19,156 nt of DNA from Sulfurimonas sp. (GTDB lineage Bacteria; Campylobacterota; Campylobacteria; Campylobacterales; Sulfurimonadaceae), in contig JAGGWO010000097.1 in NCBI GenBank assembly GCA_021157485.1, positions 1 to 19,156 on the forward strand. The letters run 5' to 3'. Below, piece by piece: positions 1 to 7,080 of the stretch. The first letter of the stretch is position 1. Every line of letters begins with the position of its first letter. A program made the position numbers and the translations under genes. The notes under the pieces are model-generated. The model saw only the letters and a list, made by a program, of their open reading frames with translations, had not been told where the DNA came from and ran no database searches.

Positions 1-292
1 TGATACGAACACGAGTGAAGTCTCTTCTGAAACCACGTTTAACTTTACTATCTTTACGACGACGTTTTTTGAAAATTACAACTTTTCTATCACGGCCTTC
101 TCTGATAACTTCAGCAGTTACAACAGCACCTTCAACAAAAGGAGCTCCCATTTTAAGTTCACCAGCATTAACTGCTAGAACTTCTTTAATTTCTACAACG
201 GTACCAGCATCAAGTGACATTTTGTCTAGTGATAATTCATCACCCTCTTGAACTTTATACTGTTTACCACCATTTTTAATAATTGCGTACAT
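1..292 (-). CDS. rplU: 50S ribosomal protein L21, 3' end outside the window
   Basis: This encodes ribosomal protein L21 of the large subunit. The first 97 codons are visible on the minus strand. The N-terminus reads [14 protein letters not shown], the L21 signature, and a basic [17 protein letters not shown] stretch near residues 75-91 fits the rRNA-binding region. L21 is about 100 residues long, so only a few codons are missing. The ATG at 290-292 is preceded by AAGGA (298-302, minus strand) at good spacing. In Campylobacterota rplU normally heads an operon with rpmA and obgE, which would lie to the left of the window. The start is supported by a promoter-like box just upstream. Confidence 0.96.
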   Translation of the reverse strand, partial: MYAIIKNGGKQYKVQEGDELSLDKMSLDAGTVVEIKEVLAVNAGELKMGAPFVEGAVVTAEVIREGRDRKVVIFKKRRRKDSKVKRGFRRDFTRVRI

Positions 293-313
293 AATATTCC
301 TTAAATCTTAAAC

Positions 314-351
314 TAGTAGACTACAGTTCTACTAAAAAGTGCGCAATTTTA
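314..351 (-). promoter_or_regulatory. rplU promoter box and 5' leader hairpin
   Basis: Reading the minus strand towards rplU, TAAAAT at 351-346 is a plausible -10 box. It is followed by a 7-bp perfect inverted repeat: TAGTAGA at 314-320 and TCTACTA at 328-334, with a 7-base loop. The hairpin would lie in the leader, between the start of transcription and the Shine-Dalgarno AAGGA at 298-302. Ribosomal protein leaders often bind their own product, but whether this one does is inference. The promoter box is a weak match and no -35 box is clear. Confidence 0.4.
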
Positions 352-378
352 CCCAAATTAGCTTTAAGGAAAGTTTAA

Positions 379-753
379 TCAGTCAACTAATGCAACTGCA
401 TCTATCTCAACTAGTGCATTTTTGGGCAATGTTTTTACGGCTACTGTTGCTCGAGCCGGCTTATGAGAGCCAAAAGCTTCTTCATAAATCTCATTAATTA
501 TCACAAAATCATCCATTGAATCTATGAATATTGTAGTTTTTACAACTTGATTCATTGAGCTTCCTGCTTCTTCTAAAACAGCTTTAAGATTTTTTAGCAC
601 TTGCTTGGTTTGAATAACTACGTCTGATTCAAGCATTACACCCTCTGGCGTCAGTGCAATCTGTCCTGAAGTGTAAACCATACCATTAGCAACAACTGCT
701 TGAGAGTATGGACCTATTGCAGATGGAGCCTTGTCTGTTTGTACAAATTTCAT
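379..753 (-). CDS. ridA: RidA family reactive intermediate deaminase
   Basis: This is a cytosolic trimeric enzyme of the YjgF/YER057c/UK114 family, which hydrolyses reactive enamine/imine intermediates such as 2-aminoacrylate released by PLP enzymes. At 124 residues it has the family's usual length. Family hallmarks are the IGPYSQAV segment (residues 13-20), SGQIAL (29-34), the substrate-carboxylate arginine in KPARATV (Arg101) and the glutamate in VEIDAVA (Glu116), so it should belong to the active RidA subgroup. The ATG lies 9 bp after the thioredoxin-like gene, with AGGAA upstream. It is the last gene of the minus-strand cluster, and no strong terminator follows before the rplU promoter region. 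Confidence 0.93.
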   Translation of the reverse strand: MKFVQTDKAPSAIGPYSQAVVANGMVYTSGQIALTPEGVMLESDVVIQTKQVLKNLKAVLEEAGSSMNQVVKTTIFIDSMDDFVIINEIYEEAFGSHKPARATVAVKTLPKNALVEIDAVALVD

Positions 754-762
754 ATTTAGTTC

Positions 763-1170
763 CTATTTACGATTTTTACTAATGTATCGCTCTTTGGCAT
801 TATCCATAAATGAATTAAACATTTCTACATCTCTATAGCCAAGAGTATCATATAAAATATCTCCTTTTTGATCTAAGAAGTAATGTCTAGGTACTGGAGA
901 AGTTTTAAACTTACCAGGTATTTTATGCTGGTCACGTGAGAGGTGAAGAGTTATATACTCCTCTTCGAGTCTATCTTCTATATCCATATCAAGTAGTGTT
1001 GTCTGCTCAAATTTTCTACACCATCTACAACTATCAGAAGTAATTAACACATAAACAAATTTATTCTCTTTTTTAGCTTGAATCAGTGCTTTTTCATAAT
1101 CGCTTGACCAACCTAAATCTGAACTAAATAGTAATGTAGTAAACAATATAATTGAAACTAGATATTTCAC
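763..1170 (-). CDS. periplasmic thioredoxin-fold protein (CRWC active site)
   Basis: This 135-residue protein has an N-terminal hydrophobic signal segment (residues 1-16, possibly cleaved after the serines at 16-17). It is followed by a thioredoxin-like domain with a C-x-x-C motif, Cys48-Arg-Trp-Cys51, preceded by a beta strand FVYVLITSD. A VPRHYFLD segment (about residues 91-100) matches the cis-proline region and following strand of thioredoxin_7/DUF255-type proteins. It is probably a disulfide reductase or chaperone in the periplasm; the partner is unknown. The start is GTG at 1170, supported by AGGGG about 6 bases upstream; the next in-frame ATG would remove the signal segment. It follows dapE by 9 bp and precedes ridA by 9 bp, so it is likely co-transcribed with both. 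Confidence 0.82.
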   Translation of the reverse strand: MKYLVSIILFTTLLFSSDLGWSSDYEKALIQAKKENKFVYVLITSDSCRWCRKFEQTTLLDMDIEDRLEEEYITLHLSRDQHKIPGKFKTSPVPRHYFLDQKGDILYDTLGYRDVEMFNSFMDNAKERYISKNRK

Positions 1171-1179
1171 ACCTTCCCC

Positions 1180-2277
1180 TTATTTCCATATATCTATTAA
1201 AGTTTTAAAAACTTTATGTAAATCTTGAATCTCTTTAACAGTTGTTCTTTCATTAATAGAGTGAATAGTGTCATTTTTAACACCAAACTCTATAACATTG
1301 ATACCAAACTGTGCTATAAATCTCGCATCTGATGTTCCACCGGCAGTTGAGTGTTTAGGTTTTATACCTGTAACTTTTTCTATTGCATTATCTATAGTTT
1401 TTACAACTTTTGAACAGGGATCAGTTTGAAAAGGATAAGAACCTTGCGTTAAACGCAACTCATAATCTATATCCCCAAGATGAGAAGCTACAAACTCTGT
1501 AACCTCCTTTTGAGTTGTTAAAGTAGTGTTTCTTACATTAAACATCATCTTTAACTCATTAGGTGTTACATTTGTCACTTGCATACCAGAACGAATATCT
1601 GTAACTACAAATTTACTTGGAGAAAAGAACTCATCACCATTATCTATGTCTATTCCTGCCATCGAGCCTAATACTTTTGAGAGTTGATGAATAGGATTTA
1701 TCGCCTTTTCTGGATAAGCAGCGTGACCTTGCTTACCTTTAATAGTAAGATACCCATTTATAGAACCACGTCGCCCTACTTTTATAGCATCACCAAAATT
1801 ATCTTCACATGTTGGCTCTGCAACAACTACAGAATCAGGAAGCATATTGTTCTCTTTTAAATACTCTAAGACCTTTATAGTCCCATAAGTCGCTTCACCC
1901 TCTTCATCTGAAGTAAGTAAAAGTGAAAGTGTTCCATTAAACGCAGTAGTTTCTTTTAGAGCTTGAGTAAACGCAGCAACTCCACTTTTCATATCTTGAG
2001 TACCACGCCCATATATAAAGCCATCTTTCTCCACGGCTTCATAAGGGTCATGTTCCCAACCTTCTCCGGCAGGAACAACATCTACATGTCCTGCAAAACA
2101 GAGATGATCTCCTTCTCCAAACTTTTTATAAATAAAAAGATTTTTAACATCTTCTACGTCAATACGTATAGCTTCAAAATCTGATAGATAATTTTGGATA
2201 AAGTCTAAAAGTCCTCCATCATTTGGAGTTTCACTTTTTGATTTTATGAAAAATTTAAAAAGTTCTATAAGCTCCAC
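1180..2277 (-). CDS. dapE: succinyl-diaminopimelate desuccinylase
   Basis: This M20-family metallohydrolase removes succinate from N-succinyl-LL-2,6-diaminopimelate in the lysine/meso-DAP pathway that feeds peptidoglycan synthesis. Its 365 residues fit the family. Metal ligands are visible: His64 in GHVDVVP, Asp95 in GRGTQDMK, the general base Glu125/ligand Glu126 in SDEEGEA, a further acidic ligand in VAEPTC (Glu154), and the C-terminal His in NDTIHSINE. The TAGGTSDARF segment is typical of DapE rather than ArgE. The start is GTG at 2277, three bases after the upstream lipoprotein stop, with AGGA about 9 bases before it. It is probably translated coupled to its upstream neighbour. It is expected to be essential. 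Confidence 0.96.
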   Translation of the reverse strand: MELIELFKFFIKSKSETPNDGGLLDFIQNYLSDFEAIRIDVEDVKNLFIYKKFGEGDHLCFAGHVDVVPAGEGWEHDPYEAVEKDGFIYGRGTQDMKSGVAAFTQALKETTAFNGTLSLLLTSDEEGEATYGTIKVLEYLKENNMLPDSVVVAEPTCEDNFGDAIKVGRRGSINGYLTIKGKQGHAAYPEKAINPIHQLSKVLGSMAGIDIDNGDEFFSPSKFVVTDIRSGMQVTNVTPNELKMMFNVRNTTLTTQKEVTEFVASHLGDIDYELRLTQGSYPFQTDPCSKVVKTIDNAIEKVTGIKPKHSTAGGTSDARFIAQFGINVIEFGVKNDTIHSINERTTVKEIQDLHKVFKTLIDIWK

Positions 2278-2280
2278 GTT

Positions 2281-2625
2281 CTATTTTCCTGGGTTATCAT
2301 AAAAAATATATGGAGTTGCATAATCACTTATTTCAAAATAAAGTTTTTTCTCGCCATTATCAACTTTATAATTTTGATTCAGATCCAAATATCCATAGCC
2401 GTATCTGTAAGTTCTTGGATTTGAACCCTGAGTAGCTTCTGCAGTAGAGAGCTTATCTATCTTGATAAATCTTTTTACAAGTTTTTCACCCATGTAAATA
2501 TCAAGGACACCATCAGTACCAGTCCAGTTTTGAATACTACGACCCAACTTATTTTGTGTCTCTTGTGTACATGCACTAAACATTAACGCTACTGCTAAAC
2601 CTGTTATAACTATTATTTTATTCAT
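2281..2625 (-). CDS. small lipoprotein with an EF-hand-like loop
   Basis: I do not recognise this 114-residue protein as a named gene. Residues 1-19 form a lipoprotein signal ending in the lipobox FSAC, so Cys19 would be lipidated. The mature part is soluble and probably lies in the periplasm, attached to the inner or outer membrane. Residues 81-92 read DLNQNYKVDNGE. This matches the 12-position EF-hand calcium loop at positions 1, 3, 5, 8, 9 and 12 (Asp, Asn, Asn, Val, Asp, Glu), although position 6 is Tyr rather than Gly. Tyrosine-rich strands surround the loop. The ATG has a good AGGAG that overlaps the stop of trpC, 10 bp upstream, and dapE begins 3 bp after its stop. Confidence 0.82.
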   Translation of the reverse strand: MNKIIVITGLAVALMFSACTQETQNKLGRSIQNWTGTDGVLDIYMGEKLVKRFIKIDKLSTAEATQGSNPRTYRYGYGYLDLNQNYKVDNGEKKLYFEISDYATPYIFYDNPGK

Positions 2626-2635
2626 AAACTATCTC

Positions 2636-3421
2636 CTAACCAAATTTGAGTTTTCTTAAAGCTGCTTCCTCGTCATCTTGACGCATCAAAGATTCACCTA
2701 CAAGAAACGCATCAACACCAGCTTTACTTAAATCTTCTAACTGACCATGCTCATAAATTCCACTCTCTGCAACGATAATCTTACCATTAGGAATCAGAGG
2801 AATCAAGTCATAGGATAAATTCATATTCATCTCGAAAGTTTGAAGATTTCTATGATTTATCCCTATAATATCACTACCTGCATAGATGGCTTTTACTAAG
2901 TCAGATTTATCATGAACCTCAACTAGAGCTTCCATACCTAAGTGTCTTGTATATCCAAGTAACTCTTTTAACTCTTTTTTACTAAGGGCCGCTGCAATAA
3001 GTAAGATAAAATCAGCACCATGAACTAAAGCTTCTAAGATTTGGTATTTTGAAACAATAAAATCTTTTCTAAGAAGTGGAATGCCAACATATCTTCTAAT
3101 ACCACTTAAGTAATCAAGTGAGCCTTGAAAAAAGTGAGGCTCTGTTAAGATAGAGATTGCACTAGCACCACCTCTTTCGTATGCTTGAGCAATAGTTAGA
3201 GGATCAAAATCTTCTCTGATTACACCTTTAGATGGTGAGGCTTTTTTTACTTCAGAGATAATTCTATATGGATCTTCCTCTGTCGCTTGAAGGTATGGAA
3301 ACACATCTCTTGGTTGTCTTGCATTGTAAGCAAGTGAACGACCTAACCAATCAAGAGAGAACTCTTTCTCGCGTTTTACTAAATCTTCTTTTGTTTTTTT
3401 TATAATATCATCTAAAATCAT
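2636..3421 (-). CDS. trpC: indole-3-glycerol phosphate synthase
   Basis: This TIM-barrel enzyme converts carboxyphenylamino-deoxyribulose phosphate to indole-3-glycerol phosphate in tryptophan synthesis. Its 261 residues are standard for a stand-alone TrpC (no fused TrpF). Diagnostic motifs are [12 protein letters not shown] (residues 55-66), the catalytic lysine in LLRKDFI (Lys119), [19 protein letters not shown] and the phosphate-binding VAESGI near residue 220. It is separated from other trp genes, sitting between two lipoprotein genes with gaps of 19 and 10 bp. As I recall, trpC next to a TPR lipoprotein gene is also seen in Campylobacter. The ATG at 3421 is preceded by an AT-rich spacer containing AAGGTAACTC. 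Confidence 0.96.
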   Translation of the reverse strand: MILDDIIKKTKEDLVKREKEFSLDWLGRSLAYNARQPRDVFPYLQATEEDPYRIISEVKKASPSKGVIREDFDPLTIAQAYERGGASAISILTEPHFFQGSLDYLSGIRRYVGIPLLRKDFIVSKYQILEALVHGADFILLIAAALSKKELKELLGYTRHLGMEALVEVHDKSDLVKAIYAGSDIIGINHRNLQTFEMNMNLSYDLIPLIPNGKIIVAESGIYEHGQLEDLSKAGVDAFLVGESLMRQDDEEAALRKLKFG

Positions 3422-3440
3422 CTCTATGAGTTACCTTATT

Positions 3441-4736
3441 TTATTTTTTTGCTTTTGTATTTTTTATACATCTATCTATGATTCTAACGTGCTTTTTAAC
3501 TTCAGGATCATCTCCACCCTCTAAAGTCACAACTCTATTCATAATTTCTTTAGCTTTTTTACATTTTCCAAGTTTATAGTATCCCCACGCAAGAGAATCC
3601 AGATAGAAAGATGAGTTTGGCTGAGCAAGCAAAACTTTCTCAATATATTTCATACCCTCTTTAACATCTATATTATGATCAATTAAAACATATCCCAAGT
3701 AGTTTAAATATAGAGGATTACTATCTACTTTAACAACTTGTTGAAGTTTATCAACTACCCTTTGAAGAAGTTTTTTATCATTATTATCATTAGCGCTTTC
3801 ATATTCATAGATAGCACTTTGACCTAGGTAATTCATATCACCTGTATTGGCATAGAGTTTATCTGCTAAAAGATATGCTTTATGATAGTTTCTTGTAAAC
3901 GAGTAAAGTTCAAATAGAGCTTTATCATCACTTTTTGAATCTTCTAAGAAGTCCATCAACTTTAGATAATCTTTTTTGTAACTATAAATTTGAATGATTT
4001 TATCAGCTATCTTCTTGCTCTTGTCTACTGAGTAGAGTCTCAAGTATACTTCAAGAAGTCCATCTACATTATTTTCATTAGAATAAAAACCTATAAGTCT
4101 GTTACATATAAGCTTTGAACAACCATGAACTCTTGTATGTGTTTCCAACTGAGCAATCGCATCTTTTGTTCTTTGTAAATTTACATATAAAACTATAGCC
4201 ATCTTATCTAGGATTTTTTCATTATAATCTTTTATATAGGCACTTTCTAAGTACTTCAGCGCAGTATCATACTCTTGTCTTTTAATATAAACATCACTCA
4301 CTAATAGATAATCATTTACTGCGTTTGACTTCTCAACAAGCTGTGTTGCTAAAACTTTAGCCTCTTCTAATTTATGTAGTTCAAGAAGAGCGACTACTTT
4401 AACACGTATGAGAACATAATCATCAAAAGAGCCATCAGTTCTCTTATCTATAATTTTTATAACTTCTTCATACTCTTTAGCAAGAAGATCATTTTGAAGT
4501 GAGCGATAAAGGTACTCTTTTTTTTCTGATTTTTCATAAAGTGTATTAAATATAGAAGATGCAGATTTATACTCATGCACCTGCTCAGCACGCAGAGCAA
4601 AAAGTATATATGCATCTTCTTCTTCAAAAGCTTTTTCATTTGGCTTAAGAGTGTTAATATCTGGACTTGTTCCTGCACATGAAACAAGAAAGAGTGACAA
4701 TAGTACCAATAGTATACTTACAAAACTTCTACTCAT
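3441..4736 (-). CDS. TPR-repeat lipoprotein
   Basis: This 431-residue protein begins with a lipoprotein signal ending in LVSC (Cys20 lipidated). The rest is mostly alpha-helical with repeated pairs of amphipathic helices typical of tetratricopeptide repeats, clearest near the C-terminus (ALKYLESAYIKD, GMKYIEKVLLAQPNSSFYLDSLAWGYYKLG written here in two parts of one region). It should be a periplasm-facing scaffold that binds other proteins; the partner cannot be read from sequence. Its ATG overlaps the last 8 bases of the cysteine-cluster gene, indicating coupled translation. An A8 run in the coding strand near 4518-4525 encodes a Glu-Lys-Lys stretch and is probably incidental. Confidence 0.85.
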   Translation of the reverse strand: MSRSFVSILLVLLSLFLVSCAGTSPDINTLKPNEKAFEEEDAYILFALRAEQVHEYKSASSIFNTLYEKSEKKEYLYRSLQNDLLAKEYEEVIKIIDKRTDGSFDDYVLIRVKVVALLELHKLEEAKVLATQLVEKSNAVNDYLLVSDVYIKRQEYDTALKYLESAYIKDYNEKILDKMAIVLYVNLQRTKDAIAQLETHTRVHGCSKLICNRLIGFYSNENNVDGLLEVYLRLYSVDKSKKIADKIIQIYSYKKDYLKLMDFLEDSKSDDKALFELYSFTRNYHKAYLLADKLYANTGDMNYLGQSAIYEYESANDNNDKKLLQRVVDKLQQVVKVDSNPLYLNYLGYVLIDHNIDVKEGMKYIEKVLLAQPNSSFYLDSLAWGYYKLGKCKKAKEIMNRVVTLEGGDDPEVKKHVRIIDRCIKNTKAKK

Positions 4737-5109
4737 CTATAATCCCTGGACACTCTTGTTTTAGCTCATCAACTCTTGTTTTATAATAGTCCCAAAATGG
4801 AAATGTTTTACATTGAGATGGTCTTGCATTGTATATTTTACAGCCATTACTCTCTCTATCATAAAAGACGCACTCATAAGAGTCATTATATTTAAACTCT
4901 TTTATAGAGTACTTATACCCTTTTTTAAAAAGGTATTTTACCCTTAATTCATTAATATCTATATTTAAAACTTCAGCTATTGCTTTTATCTCATCTCTAG
5001 TTACATATATGTAACCACTCTCACCTGTACAGCAACGACCTTCACACGTCGCACAAGCGGATGAATCAAAAGAGTAAGGGTAAGACTCTTTTCTTATTAT
5101 ATTTGACAT
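4729..5109 (-). CDS. YkgJ-family cysteine cluster protein
   Basis: This 126-residue protein has the characteristic cysteine pattern of the YkgJ/UPF0153 family: Cys19-x2-Cys22-x3-Cys26-Cys27, then Cys80, Cys90 and Cys100, followed by the family's RPSQCKTFPFW segment. Such clusters are thought to bind zinc or an iron-sulfur centre, and the biochemical role is not established. There is no signal peptide, so it should be cytosolic. Its ATG overlaps the upstream methyltransferase by 13 bp and its end overlaps the TPR lipoprotein by 8 bp, so the three are almost certainly translated together. Confidence 0.9.
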   Translation of the reverse strand: MSNIIRKESYPYSFDSSACATCEGRCCTGESGYIYVTRDEIKAIAEVLNIDINELRVKYLFKKGYKYSIKEFKYNDSYECVFYDRESNGCKIYNARPSQCKTFPFWDYYKTRVDELKQECPGIIDE

Positions 5110-5792
5110 TTAATACTCTGTGTTTGTGCTTTTTTATATATTTCTTTTGCCTTTTGTGATGGTTCACTTCCTTCAAAACTTATAAAGGGAGGCCATACTT
5201 TCATCATTGATTTTGAGCCATTTCTTGCATGAATCATTACAAGTGAGGCAGTTCTGTCAACTTTAGAGTGAATAAACTGTACGTCAACAACTCTCATCTT
5301 TACTTTTTCTAATTCCCCACAGATAAGTCCAAACGCAGTCGGATCATAACAAAATATAAAATGAGAGTGTGGCTTTAACAGACGTGAGACCTTTTTAAAA
5401 AAGTCTGCTAAAGGCAGATTTACATTGTATCTTGCATTTCGCAGCATCTCATCTTCACTCTTTTGTACCCCCTCTGGATAAAACGGAGGATTTGAGATTA
5501 TGTAGTCATACTTGACACTCTCATCAAGCTCTACAAAATCACCTTCATTCATCTTGTACTCTATCTTATTTACTCTTGCGTTTGTAGTTGCGTAGTGAAC
5601 AAAAGCCTCTTGTTTCTCTACTGCTTCAAGTTCTACCTTTGTATTGCCACGTGCAACTAAAAGCCCTACAACTCCACAACCAGCACCAACATCAAGAACT
5701 CTCCCTTTAGGCTTAAAAGAGTCTATAAAGTCATAAAGAAACAGGGAATCACTGTTGTAACAATAACCAGATTCCGGCTGATAAAGAAGCAT
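5097..5792 (-). CDS. tRNA1(Val) A37 N6-methyltransferase-like protein
   Basis: This is an SAM-dependent methyltransferase with the Rossmann motif VLDVGAGCGVVGLL and the adenine N6-type catalytic motif NPPFY. The N-terminal YQPESGYCYNSDSLFLYDF segment is typical of the TrmN6/YfiC family, which modifies adenosine 37 of tRNA1(Val). I take ATG at 5792 as the start (231 residues) because AAGG lies 8 bases upstream. A GTG at 5801 would add three codons, but its would-be ribosome site touches the start codon. It is the first gene of the minus-strand cluster, and its promoter is shared back-to-face with kdsB. The exact tRNA target is inferred from family resemblance. Confidence 0.85.
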   Translation of the reverse strand: MLLYQPESGYCYNSDSLFLYDFIDSFKPKGRVLDVGAGCGVVGLLVARGNTKVELEAVEKQEAFVHYATTNARVNKIEYKMNEGDFVELDESVKYDYIISNPPFYPEGVQKSEDEMLRNARYNVNLPLADFFKKVSRLLKPHSHFIFCYDPTAFGLICGELEKVKMRVVDVQFIHSKVDRTASLVMIHARNGSKSMMKVWPPFISFEGSEPSQKAKEIYKKAQTQSIKCQI

Positions 5793-5808
5793 ATAAAGCA
5801 CCTTGTAA

Positions 5809-5826
5809 TATAATGATGCAATTATA
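5809..5826. promoter_or_regulatory. face-to-face promoters for kdsB and the methyltransferase cluster
   Basis: A perfect TATAAT lies on the plus strand at 5809-5814, pointing to kdsB. A second perfect TATAAT lies on the minus strand at 5826-5821, pointing to the methyltransferase gene. Only 6 bp separate them, so each predicted start site falls within or beside the other promoter's -10 box. Both leaders would be about 20 bases long. No clear -35 boxes are seen, which is usual for Campylobacterota sigma-70 promoters. Actual use is inferred. Confidence 0.6.
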
Positions 5827-5841
5827 TCTCAAAGGCATTAA

Positions 5842-6558
5842 ATGATTATTATTCCAGCTAGATTAGCATCAACAAGATTTCCACAAAAAGTTATAACAGA
5901 CATCGGTGGTTTACCTATGGTTGTTAGAACTGCAAAAGCGGTTGAACATTTAGATAGAGTTGTTGTGGCGGCGGATGATGAAAAAATCATAGCAATTTGT
6001 AAAGAGTATGGAGTTGAAGCTATGCTAACTTCTACAACACACAAAAGTGGAACAGATAGAATCCATGAGTGTGCAACTATTTTAAATCTTGATGATGATG
6101 AGATAATCATCAACGTTCAAGCTGATGAGCCTTTTATTGAACCTGAAGTTGTTCAAGCACTAATGGGTAGATTAAAAGAACTCCAAAGTGACAGTGAGCC
6201 ATTTATAATGGGAAGTTGTTACAACGCAATAAACGCAGAGGCAGCAGAGGACCCAAATCTTGTAAAAGTTGTTTTAGACTCAGATAACAACGCAATCTAC
6301 TTCTCACGTTCACTTATTCCATACAACAGAAGTGGAAGAGCCAACTATTTTGGACATATCGGTATTTACGGATTTTCTAAAAAGAGCTTAAAAGAGTTCT
6401 GTAACTTAGATGATGCACCGATAGAAGATATTGAAGGGTTAGAGCAACTACGTGCCATTCACCATCAAAAGAAAATTACAATGCTGAAGGTTGCTAGTAC
6501 AGGTTTTGGAATTGACACGAAGGAAGATTTAGAGAGAGCTATAGAAATTTTTCTATAG
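5842..6558 (+). CDS. kdsB: 3-deoxy-manno-octulosonate cytidylyltransferase
   Basis: CMP-Kdo synthetase activates Kdo with CTP in the cytosol so that it can be added to lipid A during lipopolysaccharide synthesis. At 238 residues it is the usual size. It has the nucleotide-binding IIIPARLASTRFPQKV at the N-terminus, the VQADEPFI metal-binding motif near residues 91-98, HIGIYGFSK, and the terminal LEQLRAIHHQKKI and GIDTKEDLERA segments. The ATG follows a weak AAAGG at 5831-5835. It is a single plus-strand gene between two minus-strand transcription units, and its end is nearly back to back with the 156-residue gene (15 bp gap). Confidence 0.97.
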   Translation: MIIIPARLASTRFPQKVITDIGGLPMVVRTAKAVEHLDRVVVAADDEKIIAICKEYGVEAMLTSTTHKSGTDRIHECATILNLDDDEIIINVQADEPFIEPEVVQALMGRLKELQSDSEPFIMGSCYNAINAEAAEDPNLVKVVLDSDNNAIYFSRSLIPYNRSGRANYFGHIGIYGFSKKSLKEFCNLDDAPIEDIEGLEQLRAIHHQKKITMLKVASTGFGIDTKEDLERAIEIFL

Positions 6559-6560
6559 CT
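6537..6560. terminator. AT-rich hairpin across the kdsB stop codon
   Basis: AGCTATAGAAA at 6537-6547 and TTTCTATAGCT at 6550-6560 form an 11-bp perfect inverted repeat that includes the kdsB stop codon. It lies in the short gap between two convergent genes, so it could act as a bidirectional terminator. However, it is poor in G and C and lacks a following T run. It might instead protect mRNA 3' ends. Confidence 0.4.
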
Positions 6561-6573
6561 TAGAGAGCATAGA

Positions 6574-7044
6574 TTAACTAGCTAAATTACTAATCGGGTT
6601 GTTCTGATTCTCTTGATAAGTTGCGTAAGCTTCAACTGCGTTATTCTGCTTTTGGACATCTCTTAGTGACTCTATTATACTTGCTGTACTATCATTTCCG
6701 AGTTCAACTTTACTATCCGTTGCAACTGCAAGATAAATCTCTACTTGAGACTGTTTCGATTTATGTGCTAAATAATCTGTAGCAGTAGCACGCATAGCAT
6801 TTTTTTCATCTTGAGCTATCTCTTCTTTTTCTGCTGCATTATCTGCTTGTGTATTTGCAACATTATTTTGACCTTGGGGTGTTAAGACTACCTCACCTTC
6901 ATTACGGATAAGATTTCCATTACTTGCCTCATATATCTCAGCATTATTGAAAGTTGGTTCTTTTGGTGGTTCAACAGGATTAGTTACATGTTTTTGTTGT
7001 GCATTTAGCATCTGATAATTATTTGTATTACTTGTTATTTGCAT
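6574..7044 (-). CDS. uncharacterised Asn/Gln-rich cytosolic or exported protein
   Basis: I do not recognise this 156-residue protein. It has no signal peptide, no transmembrane segment and no cysteine. Residues 1-75 are polar, rich in Asn, Gln and Pro, and probably disordered. Residues 76-145 are predicted by eye to be helical, with Ala, Glu and Lys repeats (KEEIAQDEKNAMRATATDYL). An unstructured N-terminus starting M-Q-I followed by a helical C-terminus is seen in several small flagellar or type III exported proteins, but nothing here proves that. It has its own promoter-like box upstream and AAAGGA 8 bases before the ATG. It ends 15 bp from kdsB, in convergent orientation. Confidence 0.72.
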   Translation of the reverse strand: MQITSNTNNYQMLNAQQKHVTNPVEPPKEPTFNNAEIYEASNGNLIRNEGEVVLTPQGQNNVANTQADNAAEKEEIAQDEKNAMRATATDYLAHKSKQSQVEIYLAVATDSKVELGNDSTASIIESLRDVQKQNNAVEAYATYQENQNNPISNLAS

Positions 7045-7078
7045 AATTGAATCCTTTTACTGTTTAACCATTATAGCA
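7045..7078 (-). promoter_or_regulatory. extended -10 promoter and ribosome site for the 156-residue gene
   Basis: On the minus strand, TGCTATAAT (TATAAT at 7075-7070) is an extended -10 box between the two hypothetical genes. It is followed by AAAGGA at 7057-7052 before the ATG at 7044. The box begins right at the end of the upstream gene. This suggests that the 156-residue gene can be transcribed separately, with a leader of about 20 bases. Confidence 0.6.
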
Positions 7079-7080
7079 TA

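Noticed and set aside
15..251. Plus-strand open frame opposite rplU
   Set aside because: It is antisense to a certain ribosomal protein gene and has no family features; similar frames opposite dapE, flhA and spoT were dropped for the same reason.
4518..4525. A8 run (coding strand) in the TPR lipoprotein as a phase-variation tract
   Set aside because: Short A runs are common in this AT-rich DNA and the reading frame is intact; no other sign of switching is seen.
4917..4936. A/T palindrome inside the cysteine-cluster gene, considered as an intragenic terminator
   Set aside because: It is explained by Lys/Phe codons and is followed by tightly coupled genes that need read-through.
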